Shown here one piece after another: positions 8,142 through 14,692 of a DNA stretch of 15,004 bases. Each line of letters begins with the position of its first letter. The first letter of the stretch is position 1. Origin of the DNA: Tannerella sp. (GTDB lineage: Bacteria; Bacteroidota; Bacteroidia; Bacteroidales; Tannerellaceae); assembly GCA_031268395.1 (NCBI GenBank), contig JAIRXI010000231.1, forward strand, positions 1 to 15,004, given 5' to 3'. The notes beneath the pieces were generated by a model. It had not been told where the DNA came from, searched no databases, and saw only the letters and a program-made list of their open reading frames with translations. The position numbers were made by a program, and so were the translations under genes.

Positions 8142-8191
8142 CCTGTCATGCCTTGATGTCAGGCGGCCACCTGACATCAAGGCATGACAGG
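8142..8191. repeat. Perfect 22-bp inverted repeat with 6-base loop
   Basis: Bases 8142-8163 are exactly complementary to 8170-8191, with CGGCCA between them. Each arm is itself an imperfect palindrome, so the whole element contains four copies of CCTGWCAT in alternating orientation, starting at 8142, 8156, 8170 and 8184, exactly 14 bp apart. As RNA from either strand it would form a very stable hairpin, but neither side has a U-tract. A second palindrome, CTGCGG-C-CCGCAG, follows at 8193-8205. It marks the boundary between the AT-rich pilus leader and the array downstream of rel. It could be a bidirectional transcription barrier or a protein-binding site. Confidence 0.85.
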
Positions 8192-8260
8192 ACTGCGGCC
8201 CGCAGGCAAAAGTGAGGTTTTATGGAAAACAGCACGTGACGGCCTGCCGGACAAATCGCC

Positions 8261-8643
8261 GGATATTCCCGGAAAGCCTCCGGGGATGTTCTCCAGCGTA
8301 TAAAACATCCTCCATGCCGCATCGGGGATGTTCTCCAGCGTATAAAACATCCCCAATGCCGTATTGGGAATGTTTTCCGGCGCATAAAACATCCCCAATG
8401 CCGTATCGGGGATGTCTTCCAGCGTATAAAACATCCCCAATGGCGCATCGGGGATGTTTTCCGGCGCATAAAACATCCCCCGTGCCGTATCGGGGATGTT
8501 CTCCAGCGTATAAAACTTCCCCAATGGCGCAGCGGGGGTGTTTTCCGGCGTATAAAACATCGCCAATGGCGCATCGGGGATGTTTTCCAACGCAGAAGAC
8601 ATCCCCGGAAAGCCTCCGGGAATGTCTTCCAAAGGATAACAGG
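8261..8643. repeat. Tandem array of 42-bp units made of inverted half-sites
   Basis: Eight complete 42-bp units begin at 8282, 8324, 8366, 8408, 8450, 8492, 8534 and 8576, with partial units at both ends. Each unit has GGGGATGTT, a spacer ending in GCGYAT, AAAACATCCCC, and a linker also ending in a CGYAT-like motif. GGGGATGTT and AACATCCCC are inverted, so every half-site can pair with the neighbour on either side; the symmetry centres fall at unit positions 16 and 37, that is every 21 bp. Spacers come in two main versions (AGCGTAT and GGCGCAT), as do linkers (GCCGTATC and GGCGCATC). The array starts 15 bp after the rel stop codon. Five of the six frames are open only because 42 is a multiple of three, so coding is not supported. 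Its function is unknown. Confidence 0.9.
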
Positions 8644-8658
8644 GATGCCGCTCCCCGT

Positions 8659-10869
8659 TCAGAACAGCCTGCTTACCTGCTTGACTCCCTTGACACCCTT
8701 GATTTTCCTGATCAGCTGTTCCATGGCGGAGGTGTTGCCCAGCAGGACGGTAATGTCGCCCTGGAAAAGCCCGTCGACGGAATCGACGCGAATGGAACGG
8801 AGGGTCATGCCGTTTTCTTTGGCTATGATGGAGGAGATGTTTGTTACGATGCCGATGTCGTCGTGTCCGATGACGCGCAGCGTGACGCTGTAGCCGGCAT
8901 CCGTCTTTCCGCTCCAGCGTGCCTGGACAATGCGGTATCCGAAGCGGCTGAACATTTCCCGGGCATTGGGACAGTTCATCCGGTGGATTCGGATCCCCTG
9001 CGTCGAAGCGAATCCGAATACCGCGTCGCCATAGATGGGGTTGCAGCATTTGGCCAGTTTGTAGTCGATGCCCGTCAGGTCTTTGTCGATGACCATGACG
9101 TCGCGGTTCGAGGCGATCTCGTCCGGCGGCGAAGGGGCGACAAACTGTTCGGCGCTGCGCACTTCCGGGTGTTCGGCGATTTCCCTTTCCCTGCGTTCGA
9201 GTTCCAGGTATTCTTCCAAGACATGGTTGACGTCCAGCCGCTCTTCGGCGATGTCGAGGTAGAAATCCGTCACCGTTTTGAAGCCTTTTTTCTTGATGTA
9301 GCGCATCAGGACGGCTTCGTCGACGTCGATTTTCCGGTTCCTGAAACGCCGCTGCAACAGTTCTTTTGCATATTCGGCCGTTTTGGCCGATTCTTCGCGG
9401 ATTGCCTGCTTGATCTTGGATCGCGCCCTGCCGGTGGCTACGAACGAGAGCCAGTCCTGTTTGGGTTTTTGAGTGGGCGAGGAGACGATTTCCACCGAAT
9501 CGCCGTTGTTCAGCCGGTGGCGGATCGGCACATTTTTCCCGTTGACCCTGCCCGATACGCAACGGCAACCGAGCTGGGTATGAATGGCGAAGGCGAAGTC
9601 GAGCACCGTGGCGCCTCCGGCCAGTTTGAGCAGTTCGCCACCCGGTGTGAAGACGTAGATTTCGTCGCGGTAGAGGTCCATTTTGAACGTCCGCATGGCG
9701 TCCAGCGGCGACATGTCCTGCGTCTCGAGCATGGCACGCACGTCGTTCATAAATTCGTCCAGTCCCCGCTCTTCCCTGACGCCCTTGTATTTCCAGTGCG
9801 CGGCCAGTCCCCGTTCGGCGATTTCGTCCATGCGCCGGGTCCGGATCTGTACTTCCACCCAGCGGTTCTGCGGGCCGAGCACCGTGACATGCAGGCTTTC
9901 GTAACCGTTGCTTTTCGGAACGGAAATCCAGTCGCGCATCCGGTGGGGGTTTGGCTGGTACATGTCCGTGACGATCGAAAATACCTGCCAGCATTCCGAA
10001 CGTTCCCTTTCCTGCGGGGTGTCGAGGATGACGCGGATGGCGAACAGGTCGTAGATTTTCTCGAAATCTACCTGCTGTTTTTTCAGTTTGCTGTTGATGG
10101 AATGAATGGACTTGGTGCGCCCCTTGATGTCGAACTGCAAGCCGGCGGCTTCGAGTTTCCGCCTGACCGGTTCGATAAATTCGGCGATATAGGCATCGCG
10201 CGAGCGTTTGGTTTCGTTCAGCCGGGTCTTGATATAGCTGTACTGTTCCGGATCGACGTATTTGAGCGAGAGGTCTTCCAGTTCGCTTTTGATTTTGTAC
10301 AGGCCCAGCCGGTGGGCCAGCGGGGCGTAGAGATACGACACTTCGGTGGCCAGGCGGAGGCGGCTGTCTTCCCCGATCTGTTTGCCCAGACGCATCATGC
10401 AGAGCCGGTCGGCAATCATGATCAGGATCACCCGCACGTCTTCGGCAAAAGAAAACAGGAGGTGATGGAAGTTTTCGGAATTGACGGCCGTATTGCGGGC
10501 ATAAAGGTCGGAGGTTTTTCGCAGCCGGTCGATCAGGAGCGAGACTTCTTTGCTGAACACGGCTTCCACTTCTTCGACCGGGATGTGCTTCTTCAAAACC
10601 GGGCGGTAGAGCAGCATGGCAATCACGGCTGTTCGCCGCAAGCCGATGTCCGAGGTGGCTATCAGGGCGGTGGAGACGTTCCGCAACAGGCCGTTGATGC
10701 CGTTCGGGTCGCGTCCGTAGCAGTCGGTCACATTGATCTGCTTCATCAATGCTTTCATTTTCCGGATGTCGTCTTTTTCCAGACAGGAAGACAAATCCGA
10801 GAGTAACCGGCGGTATACGGAAAAAAACGTTTTCTTTTCTTCCGGCGTAAAAAAAGGAACTGTAACCAT
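8659..10869 (-). CDS. relA: RelA/SpoT-family (p)ppGpp synthetase with degenerate hydrolase domain
   Basis: This 736-residue long-form Rel protein makes the alarmone (p)ppGpp from GTP or GDP and ATP on starved ribosomes. Domain order is intact: pseudo-hydrolase about 45-195, synthetase about 230-365 (GRTKSIHSI at 250, YDLFAIRVI, SNGYESLHVTVLGP, EVQIRT with Glu339), TGS about 402-462 (with His430), a CC/zinc-finger-like segment (Cys608, Cys609, His629, Cys633), and ACT about 660-735. In the hydrolase domain the HDxxED signature is absent: the aligned stretch reads AMLLYRPVLKK (84-94), and the usual RLHNMR is RLCMMR. So it is probably synthesis-only, RelA-like, which implies a separate hydrolase elsewhere in the genome. 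The start at 10869 has no Shine-Dalgarno site. The gene is divergent from the DUF4301 gene, 115 bp away. Confidence 0.93.
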   Translation of the reverse strand: MVTVPFFTPEEKKTFFSVYRRLLSDLSSCLEKDDIRKMKALMKQINVTDCYGRDPNGINGLLRNVSTALIATSDIGLRRTAVIAMLLYRPVLKKHIPVEEVEAVFSKEVSLLIDRLRKTSDLYARNTAVNSENFHHLLFSFAEDVRVILIMIADRLCMMRLGKQIGEDSRLRLATEVSYLYAPLAHRLGLYKIKSELEDLSLKYVDPEQYSYIKTRLNETKRSRDAYIAEFIEPVRRKLEAAGLQFDIKGRTKSIHSINSKLKKQQVDFEKIYDLFAIRVILDTPQERERSECWQVFSIVTDMYQPNPHRMRDWISVPKSNGYESLHVTVLGPQNRWVEVQIRTRRMDEIAERGLAAHWKYKGVREERGLDEFMNDVRAMLETQDMSPLDAMRTFKMDLYRDEIYVFTPGGELLKLAGGATVLDFAFAIHTQLGCRCVSGRVNGKNVPIRHRLNNGDSVEIVSSPTQKPKQDWLSFVATGRARSKIKQAIREESAKTAEYAKELLQRRFRNRKIDVDEAVLMRYIKKKGFKTVTDFYLDIAEERLDVNHVLEEYLELERREREIAEHPEVRSAEQFVAPSPPDEIASNRDVMVIDKDLTGIDYKLAKCCNPIYGDAVFGFASTQGIRIHRMNCPNAREMFSRFGYRIVQARWSGKTDAGYSVTLRVIGHDDIGIVTNISSIIAKENGMTLRSIRVDSVDGLFQGDITVLLGNTSAMEQLIRKIKGVKGVKQVSRLF

Positions 10870-10951
10870 GTTTCGTTACTGATTAAGTCAAATTCTGCGG
10901 TAAAAGTATCTTTTTTTCCCGAGATGGCGACCCGTTTTGCCGGGTATTTCA

Positions 10952-10959
10952 TATATTTG
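10952..10959 (+). promoter_or_regulatory. Candidate -7 element for the DUF4301 gene
   Basis: TATATTTG is an exact match to TANNTTTG and lies 25 bases before the ATG at 10985, giving a short leader of about 20 bases. A TTTG at 10936-10939 is too close (12 bases rather than 19-21) to be a standard -33 element. A weaker -7-like TACTTTTA on the minus strand (10901-10908) could serve the divergent rel gene. Confidence 0.4.
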
Positions 10960-10984
10960 TCCTGATTTATAATTACATTACTGT

Positions 10985-12529
10985 ATGCTATTAACAGAAG
11001 AAGACCGGCAACTGCTGTCGGAAAAACAGATACCGGAGTCGCAACTGAGAGAACAGCTGGTGCGTTTTTCGCAGGGATTCCCGTTCATGGATATCGTTGC
11101 TCCGGCCACTGTGCGGAAGGGGATTTGCGTCTTTACGGCGAAAGAACGCGAAGCCTGTATAAAGACCTGGGACGCTTACCGGGCAAAGGATCGGGAGATT
11201 CTGAAATTTGTTCCGGCATCCGGCGCCGCCAGTCGTATGTTTAAGGATTTGTACGCGTTTTTGTCAGCTCCCCGCGAGACGCCGGTTACCGGGTTTGAAA
11301 AGCGGTTTTTCGACGGGATTGCCGACTTCGCTTTTTACGATCTCCTGAACGGGTGGTGCCGCGGGCGGGAGGGGCGTGATATCCCCGCGCTGCTGGCGGC
11401 CGGGCGCTACAAGTCGGTGGCGGCAGCCCTGCTGGAGGGGGACGGACTGGGATATGGGCGGCTGCCCAAGGGCCTGCTTCTGTTCCACGCTGCGGACGGC
11501 GGAGCGCGGACGGCGCTGGAGGAACAGCTGGTCGAAGGCGCCCTGTATGCCTCGAACCGGGCCGGCGAGGTGCATGTTCACCTGACGGTGTCGCCCGAAC
11601 ACTTGCCGCTTTTTGAACGGATGGCGAAGGAGAAGGCGCCGCTTTATGAGCGGATGTTCGGCGTGAAATACACGATTTCATGGAGTGTACAGTCGCCCGG
11701 TACCGATACCGTCGCCGTCGACGCTACCAACGAGCCGTTTCGCGAACCCGGCGGGGCGCTGCTGTTCCGCCCCGGCGGTCACGGGGCGCTGATCGGAAAC
11801 CTGGACCGGGTGGATGCGGACGTGATCTTTGTCAAAAATATCGACAACGTGGTTCCCGACCATCTCAAGGCGCCGACGGTGCTGTTCAAGAAGGCGCTTG
11901 CGGGACTGCTCGTCGGCCTGCAGGAAAAGATATTCGGTTATCTCCGCCTGATTGAAAGCGGAGGCTATACGCGCAGGCAGGTGGAAGAAATGATTTATTT
12001 CCTGCAAAACCGGCTGTGTGTCAAAAATCCGGAGATGAAGTATCTTGAGGATGCGGAGCTGATTCTGTATATCAGGCAGAAGTTGCTGCGTCCGTTGCGC
12101 GTGTGCGGGATGGTGCGCAATACCGGCGAGCCGGGCGGCGGCCCCTTTCTGGTCAGGAGTGCAAAGGATGGCGTGGTCTCGCTGCAGATTGTGGAAAGTT
12201 CGCAGATTGACCTTGCCGATCCGCAGAAGAAGGCGGTCTTCGAGCGGAGCGCCTACTTCAACCCGGTGGATCTGGTCTGCGCCCCGAAAGGACCGGACGG
12301 ACGGAAGTATCACCTGCCGGACTTTGTGGACGGGAACGCCGGCTTCATCTCGCGCAGGAGCAGGGATGGCCGCGAACTGAAGGCGCTGGAACTGCCCGGA
12401 CTGTGGAACGGAGCGATGAGCGACTGGAACACGGTGTTTGTTGAGGCGCCGCCCGAGACGTTCAATCCGGTGAAATCGGTGATCGACCTCCTGCGTCCAC
12501 AGCACCAGCCTCTGGCCGGGGATCTGTAG
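10985..12529 (+). CDS. DUF4301 family protein, possible sugar-nucleotidyltransferase-like enzyme
   Basis: I recognise this 514-residue protein as the DUF4301 family, common in Bacteroidota and without an assigned function as far as I know. It has no signal peptide or membrane segment, so it should be cytosolic. Three motifs recall UDP-sugar pyrophosphorylases: FVPASGAASRMFKDL (75-89), in the position and style of the N-terminal G-rich loop with its basic residue; RPGGHGALIGNL (262-273), like the nucleotide-binding GHG loop; and FVKNIDNVVPDHLK (282-295), like the segment carrying a metal- or sugar-binding Asp-Asn. A further Gly-rich patch is NTGEPGGGPFLV (379-390). The activity is inferred from motif resemblance only; substrate unknown. 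It stands alone, divergent from rel and followed by a hairpin. Confidence 0.85.
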   Translation: MLLTEEDRQLLSEKQIPESQLREQLVRFSQGFPFMDIVAPATVRKGICVFTAKEREACIKTWDAYRAKDREILKFVPASGAASRMFKDLYAFLSAPRETPVTGFEKRFFDGIADFAFYDLLNGWCRGREGRDIPALLAAGRYKSVAAALLEGDGLGYGRLPKGLLLFHAADGGARTALEEQLVEGALYASNRAGEVHVHLTVSPEHLPLFERMAKEKAPLYERMFGVKYTISWSVQSPGTDTVAVDATNEPFREPGGALLFRPGGHGALIGNLDRVDADVIFVKNIDNVVPDHLKAPTVLFKKALAGLLVGLQEKIFGYLRLIESGGYTRRQVEEMIYFLQNRLCVKNPEMKYLEDAELILYIRQKLLRPLRVCGMVRNTGEPGGGPFLVRSAKDGVVSLQIVESSQIDLADPQKKAVFERSAYFNPVDLVCAPKGPDGRKYHLPDFVDGNAGFISRRSRDGRELKALELPGLWNGAMSDWNTVFVEAPPETFNPVKSVIDLLRPQHQPLAGDL

Positions 12530-12535
12530 GCGCGA

Positions 12536-12579
12536 GGGCGGCAAAGCCCGGTCGCTGCCGGCTCGCCCACCCTGTTTTT
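12536..12579 (+). terminator. Probable rho-independent terminator after the DUF4301 gene
   Basis: Seven bases after the stop codon, GGGCG (12536-12540) pairs with CGCCC (12564-12568), enclosing an inner AGCC(C)GG/CCGGCT stem with a small bulge. TTTTT follows at 12575-12579. The six bases between the stem and the T-run weaken the call. Confidence 0.45.
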
Positions 12580-12625
12580 CGCATAACAGATGTTTCCCTG
12601 CCGGCAGGCGCTGGGAAATCTTTTG

Positions 12626-12633
12626 TACTTTTG
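12626..12633 (+). promoter_or_regulatory. Candidate -7 element of the dihydrouridine synthase gene
   Basis: TACTTTTG matches TANNTTTG exactly and lies 25 bases before the ATG at 12659. It decides the start of that gene: the frame is open back to an ATG at 12590, but that codon lies upstream of this promoter. No convincing -33 TTTG is present at the usual distance. Confidence 0.5.
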
Positions 12634-12658
12634 CACCACAATTGACTGGAGACGCAAA

Positions 12659-13648
12659 ATGAAAATCGGAACCATAGATTTGGGGGAACGTCCGGTGATG
12701 CTGGCCCCGATGGAGGATGTGACGGATATCACTTTCCGTTTAATGTGCAAGCGCTTCGGTGCGGATATGGTTTACACCGAATTTGTATCGGCCGACGCCC
12801 TTGTCCGGCATGTGAACCGAACAAGGGAAAAATTGACCGTGAACGAAGCGGAACGCCCAGTAGCCATTCAGCTCTATGGCAGAGAGGCGGCTACGGTGGT
12901 CGAGGCGGCGCGGCTGTGCGAGGCGGCGCGTCCGGATGTGATCGACCTGAACTTCGGCTGTCCGGTCAGGAAAGTGGCCGGCAAGGGCGCGGGCGCGGGC
13001 CTGTTGCGCAATCTCCCGCTGATGCTCGACATCGCCCGCGAGACGGCAAAGGCCGTGCACCTTCCCGTGACGGTGAAAACACGCCTGGGCTGGGACGCCG
13101 GAGACCGGCCGATCGTGGAACTGGCCGAACGGTTGCAGGACTGTGGCATTGCCGCGCTGTCGATCCACGGGCGCACCCGTGCGCAGATGTATGCCGGCGA
13201 AGCGGACTGGAGGCTGATCGGCGAAGTGAAAAACAATCCCCACATGCACATTCCCGTCATAGGCAACGGCGACATTACGTCCGCCGAAAAATGCGCGGAG
13301 TGTTTTGATCGCTACGGAGTGGACGGGGTGATGATCGGGCGTGCAAGCATCGGACGGCCCTGGATTTTCCGCGAAGTGAAACATTTCCTGGCTACTGCCG
13401 GGCCGTTGCCTGCCGAGTCGCCCGCCTGGTACCTGGACGTCCTGAAACGGCAGGTGCTGCAAAGCGTGGAACGGCTGGACGAACGCCGCGGCATCCTGCA
13501 TATCCGCCGTCACCTGGCCGCTACGCCGCTCTTCAAGGGCATCCCCGACTTCAAACCCACGCGCGTAGCCTTGTTGCGTGCCGAAACGGTCGGGCAGTTG
13601 TTCGACCTGCTGGACCGGCTCCATGAACGGTTAGCCGTCGGCAACTGA
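12659..13648 (+). CDS. dusB: tRNA-dihydrouridine synthase (DusB-like)
   Basis: This 329-residue FMN-dependent enzyme reduces uridine to dihydrouridine in the D-loop of tRNA, using NADPH. The TIM-barrel signature is complete: MLAPMEDVTD (14-23) for FMN binding; DLNFGCPVRKV with catalytic Cys101; VKTRLGW with Lys140; SIHGRTRAQMYAGEADW with His170; IGNGDI (201-206); and GVMIGRASIGRPWIFREV (223-240), which binds the FMN phosphate. The IHGRTR and IGRPWIF segments resemble DusB more than DusA or DusC. A helical tRNA-binding region fills the last 80 residues. The start at MKIG is chosen because it begins at the conserved region and lies just behind a promoter-like element. The stop is only 11 bp from the stop of the convergent nadA. 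Confidence 0.93.
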   Translation: MKIGTIDLGERPVMLAPMEDVTDITFRLMCKRFGADMVYTEFVSADALVRHVNRTREKLTVNEAERPVAIQLYGREAATVVEAARLCEAARPDVIDLNFGCPVRKVAGKGAGAGLLRNLPLMLDIARETAKAVHLPVTVKTRLGWDAGDRPIVELAERLQDCGIAALSIHGRTRAQMYAGEADWRLIGEVKNNPHMHIPVIGNGDITSAEKCAECFDRYGVDGVMIGRASIGRPWIFREVKHFLATAGPLPAESPAWYLDVLKRQVLQSVERLDERRGILHIRRHLAATPLFKGIPDFKPTRVALLRAETVGQLFDLLDRLHERLAVGN

Positions 13649-13659
13649 AACGGAAAGGC

Positions 13660-14592
13660 CTACGAAAGCGCCAGCATCCGCAGGATCGGGCGGACCGCCT
13701 TTTCGCGAAGGGCTTCGTCGACCGTAATTTCGGGCTGTCCGTCGCGCAGACAGCGATACAGTTTTTCCATCGTATTCAGCCGCATGAAATGACATTCGTT
13801 GCAGGCGCACGTGCTGTCGTTTGGCGGTGCGGGAATGAATGTCTTGGACGGGCTGCGTTTCCTCATTTCGTGAATGACGCCGCTCTCCGTGGCTACGATA
13901 AACTGTGTCCCGGACGACCGGACCGTGTGATTCAGCAGCGCCGCCGTCGAGCCGATGAATCCTGCAACCTGCAACACCGGCTGTTTACATTCGGGATGCG
14001 CAATCACTTCCGCTTCCGGCCAGGCTTGTTTCAGCGCCAGGATTTTTTCCAGGGAAAACTGCTCGTGCACGTGACATGCGCCTTCCCACAGCACCATCCG
14101 GCGTCCGGTGATGCTGTTGATGTAATTGCCCAGGTTGCGGTCGGGTCCGAAAATCAACTTTTCGTCCTCCGGAAAGGATTCGACAATCCTGCGGGCGTTA
14201 GTCGAGGTCACCACCACATCCGTCAGCGCCTTGACGGCCGCCGTCGTATTGACATACGAAACCACCGTATGTCCGGGATGCTGCCGGATAAATTCGGCGA
14301 ATGCATCCGCCGGACAACTGTCGGCCAGCGAACAGCCTGCCGCCACATCGGGGATAAGCACCTTTTTTGCCGGGCACAAAATTTTAGCCGTTTCGCCCAT
14401 GAAGTGGACGCCGCACAGTACGATCACATCCGCCTCTGTCTTTGCCGCCCATTGCGCCAGCGCCAGGCTGTCGCCCACGCAGTCGGCCACATCCTGGATG
14501 TCGCCCGTCTGGTAGTAGTGCGCCAGGATCACGGCATTCTTTTCCCTGCGCAGCCGGTCGATCGCAACGGCATAATCTGTTTGAGTTTCCAT
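13660..14592 (-). CDS. nadA: Quinolinate synthase NadA
   Basis: NadA condenses iminoaspartate with dihydroxyacetone phosphate to give quinolinate, the second step of de novo NAD synthesis, using a [4Fe-4S] cluster. The 310-residue protein has the full pattern: ILAHYYQ (22-28) with His25 and Tyr27, GVHFMGETAKIL (61-72), the cluster cysteines expected at Cys87 (AGCSLAD), Cys173 (EGACHVHE) and Cys267 (CNECHFM), IAHPEC (197-202) and GSTAAL (214-219). Length matches the compact form of the family. The partners nadB and nadC, often adjacent, are not next to it here: the neighbours are dus and a fimbrillin-like gene. Being oxygen-sensitive in its cluster, it fits an anaerobic lifestyle. Confidence 0.96.
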   Translation of the reverse strand: METQTDYAVAIDRLRREKNAVILAHYYQTGDIQDVADCVGDSLALAQWAAKTEADVIVLCGVHFMGETAKILCPAKKVLIPDVAAGCSLADSCPADAFAEFIRQHPGHTVVSYVNTTAAVKALTDVVVTSTNARRIVESFPEDEKLIFGPDRNLGNYINSITGRRMVLWEGACHVHEQFSLEKILALKQAWPEAEVIAHPECKQPVLQVAGFIGSTAALLNHTVRSSGTQFIVATESGVIHEMRKRSPSKTFIPAPPNDSTCACNECHFMRLNTMEKLYRCLRDGQPEITVDEALREKAVRPILRMLALS

Positions 14593-14615
14593 CTCTGTTT
14601 TTTTCTGTTCCGCCG

Positions 14616-14646
14616 CAAAGTTACACGATAAATCGGATTCCGGAAA
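14616..14646 (-). promoter_or_regulatory. Promoter of nadA (-33/-7, Bacteroidota type)
   Basis: The minus strand carries TAACTTTG (14616-14623), an exact TANNTTTG -7 element, and TTTC (14643-14646), a three-of-four match to the -33 TTTG, with 19 bases between them. This is the best-formed promoter in the window. Transcription would start roughly 15-20 bases before the ATG at 14592. Confidence 0.6.
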
Positions 14647-14692
14647 ACGGCTGCCGCATGGTGCGGGAACACCTTGTCTTCCGGTCCGGTGT

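Noticed and set aside
7779..8156. Small plus-strand frame of 125 codons in the AT-rich region
   Set aside because: It is rich in homopolymers, has no family resemblance and no ribosome site, and its end lies inside the inverted repeat.
8177..8602. A possible 141-residue repeat protein on the minus strand (14-residue units such as GMFYTLENIPDTAL)
   Set aside because: All three minus-strand frames are open through the array, so openness carries no information. Variation between units changes amino acids as freely as silent positions, no ribosome site is seen, and the frame ends inside the 22-bp inverted repeat.
8261..8643. CRISPR array
   Set aside because: There are no unique spacers: the whole 42-bp unit is conserved. 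No cas genes are nearby.
8212..10806. An 864-codon open frame on the plus strand, opposite rel and through the array
   Set aside because: It lies antisense to a clear Rel protein, resembles no known family, and the array part is open only because its period is a multiple of three. It reflects codon bias of the G+C-rich rel gene.
11678..12544. Long minus-strand frame opposite the DUF4301 gene
   Set aside because: A shadow of a well-supported gene, with no recognisable motifs; a similar shadow lies opposite the dihydrouridine synthase gene.
12590..12658. Longer start for the dihydrouridine synthase
   Set aside because: The added 23 residues are not like the family N-terminus, and the ATG lies upstream of the likely promoter.
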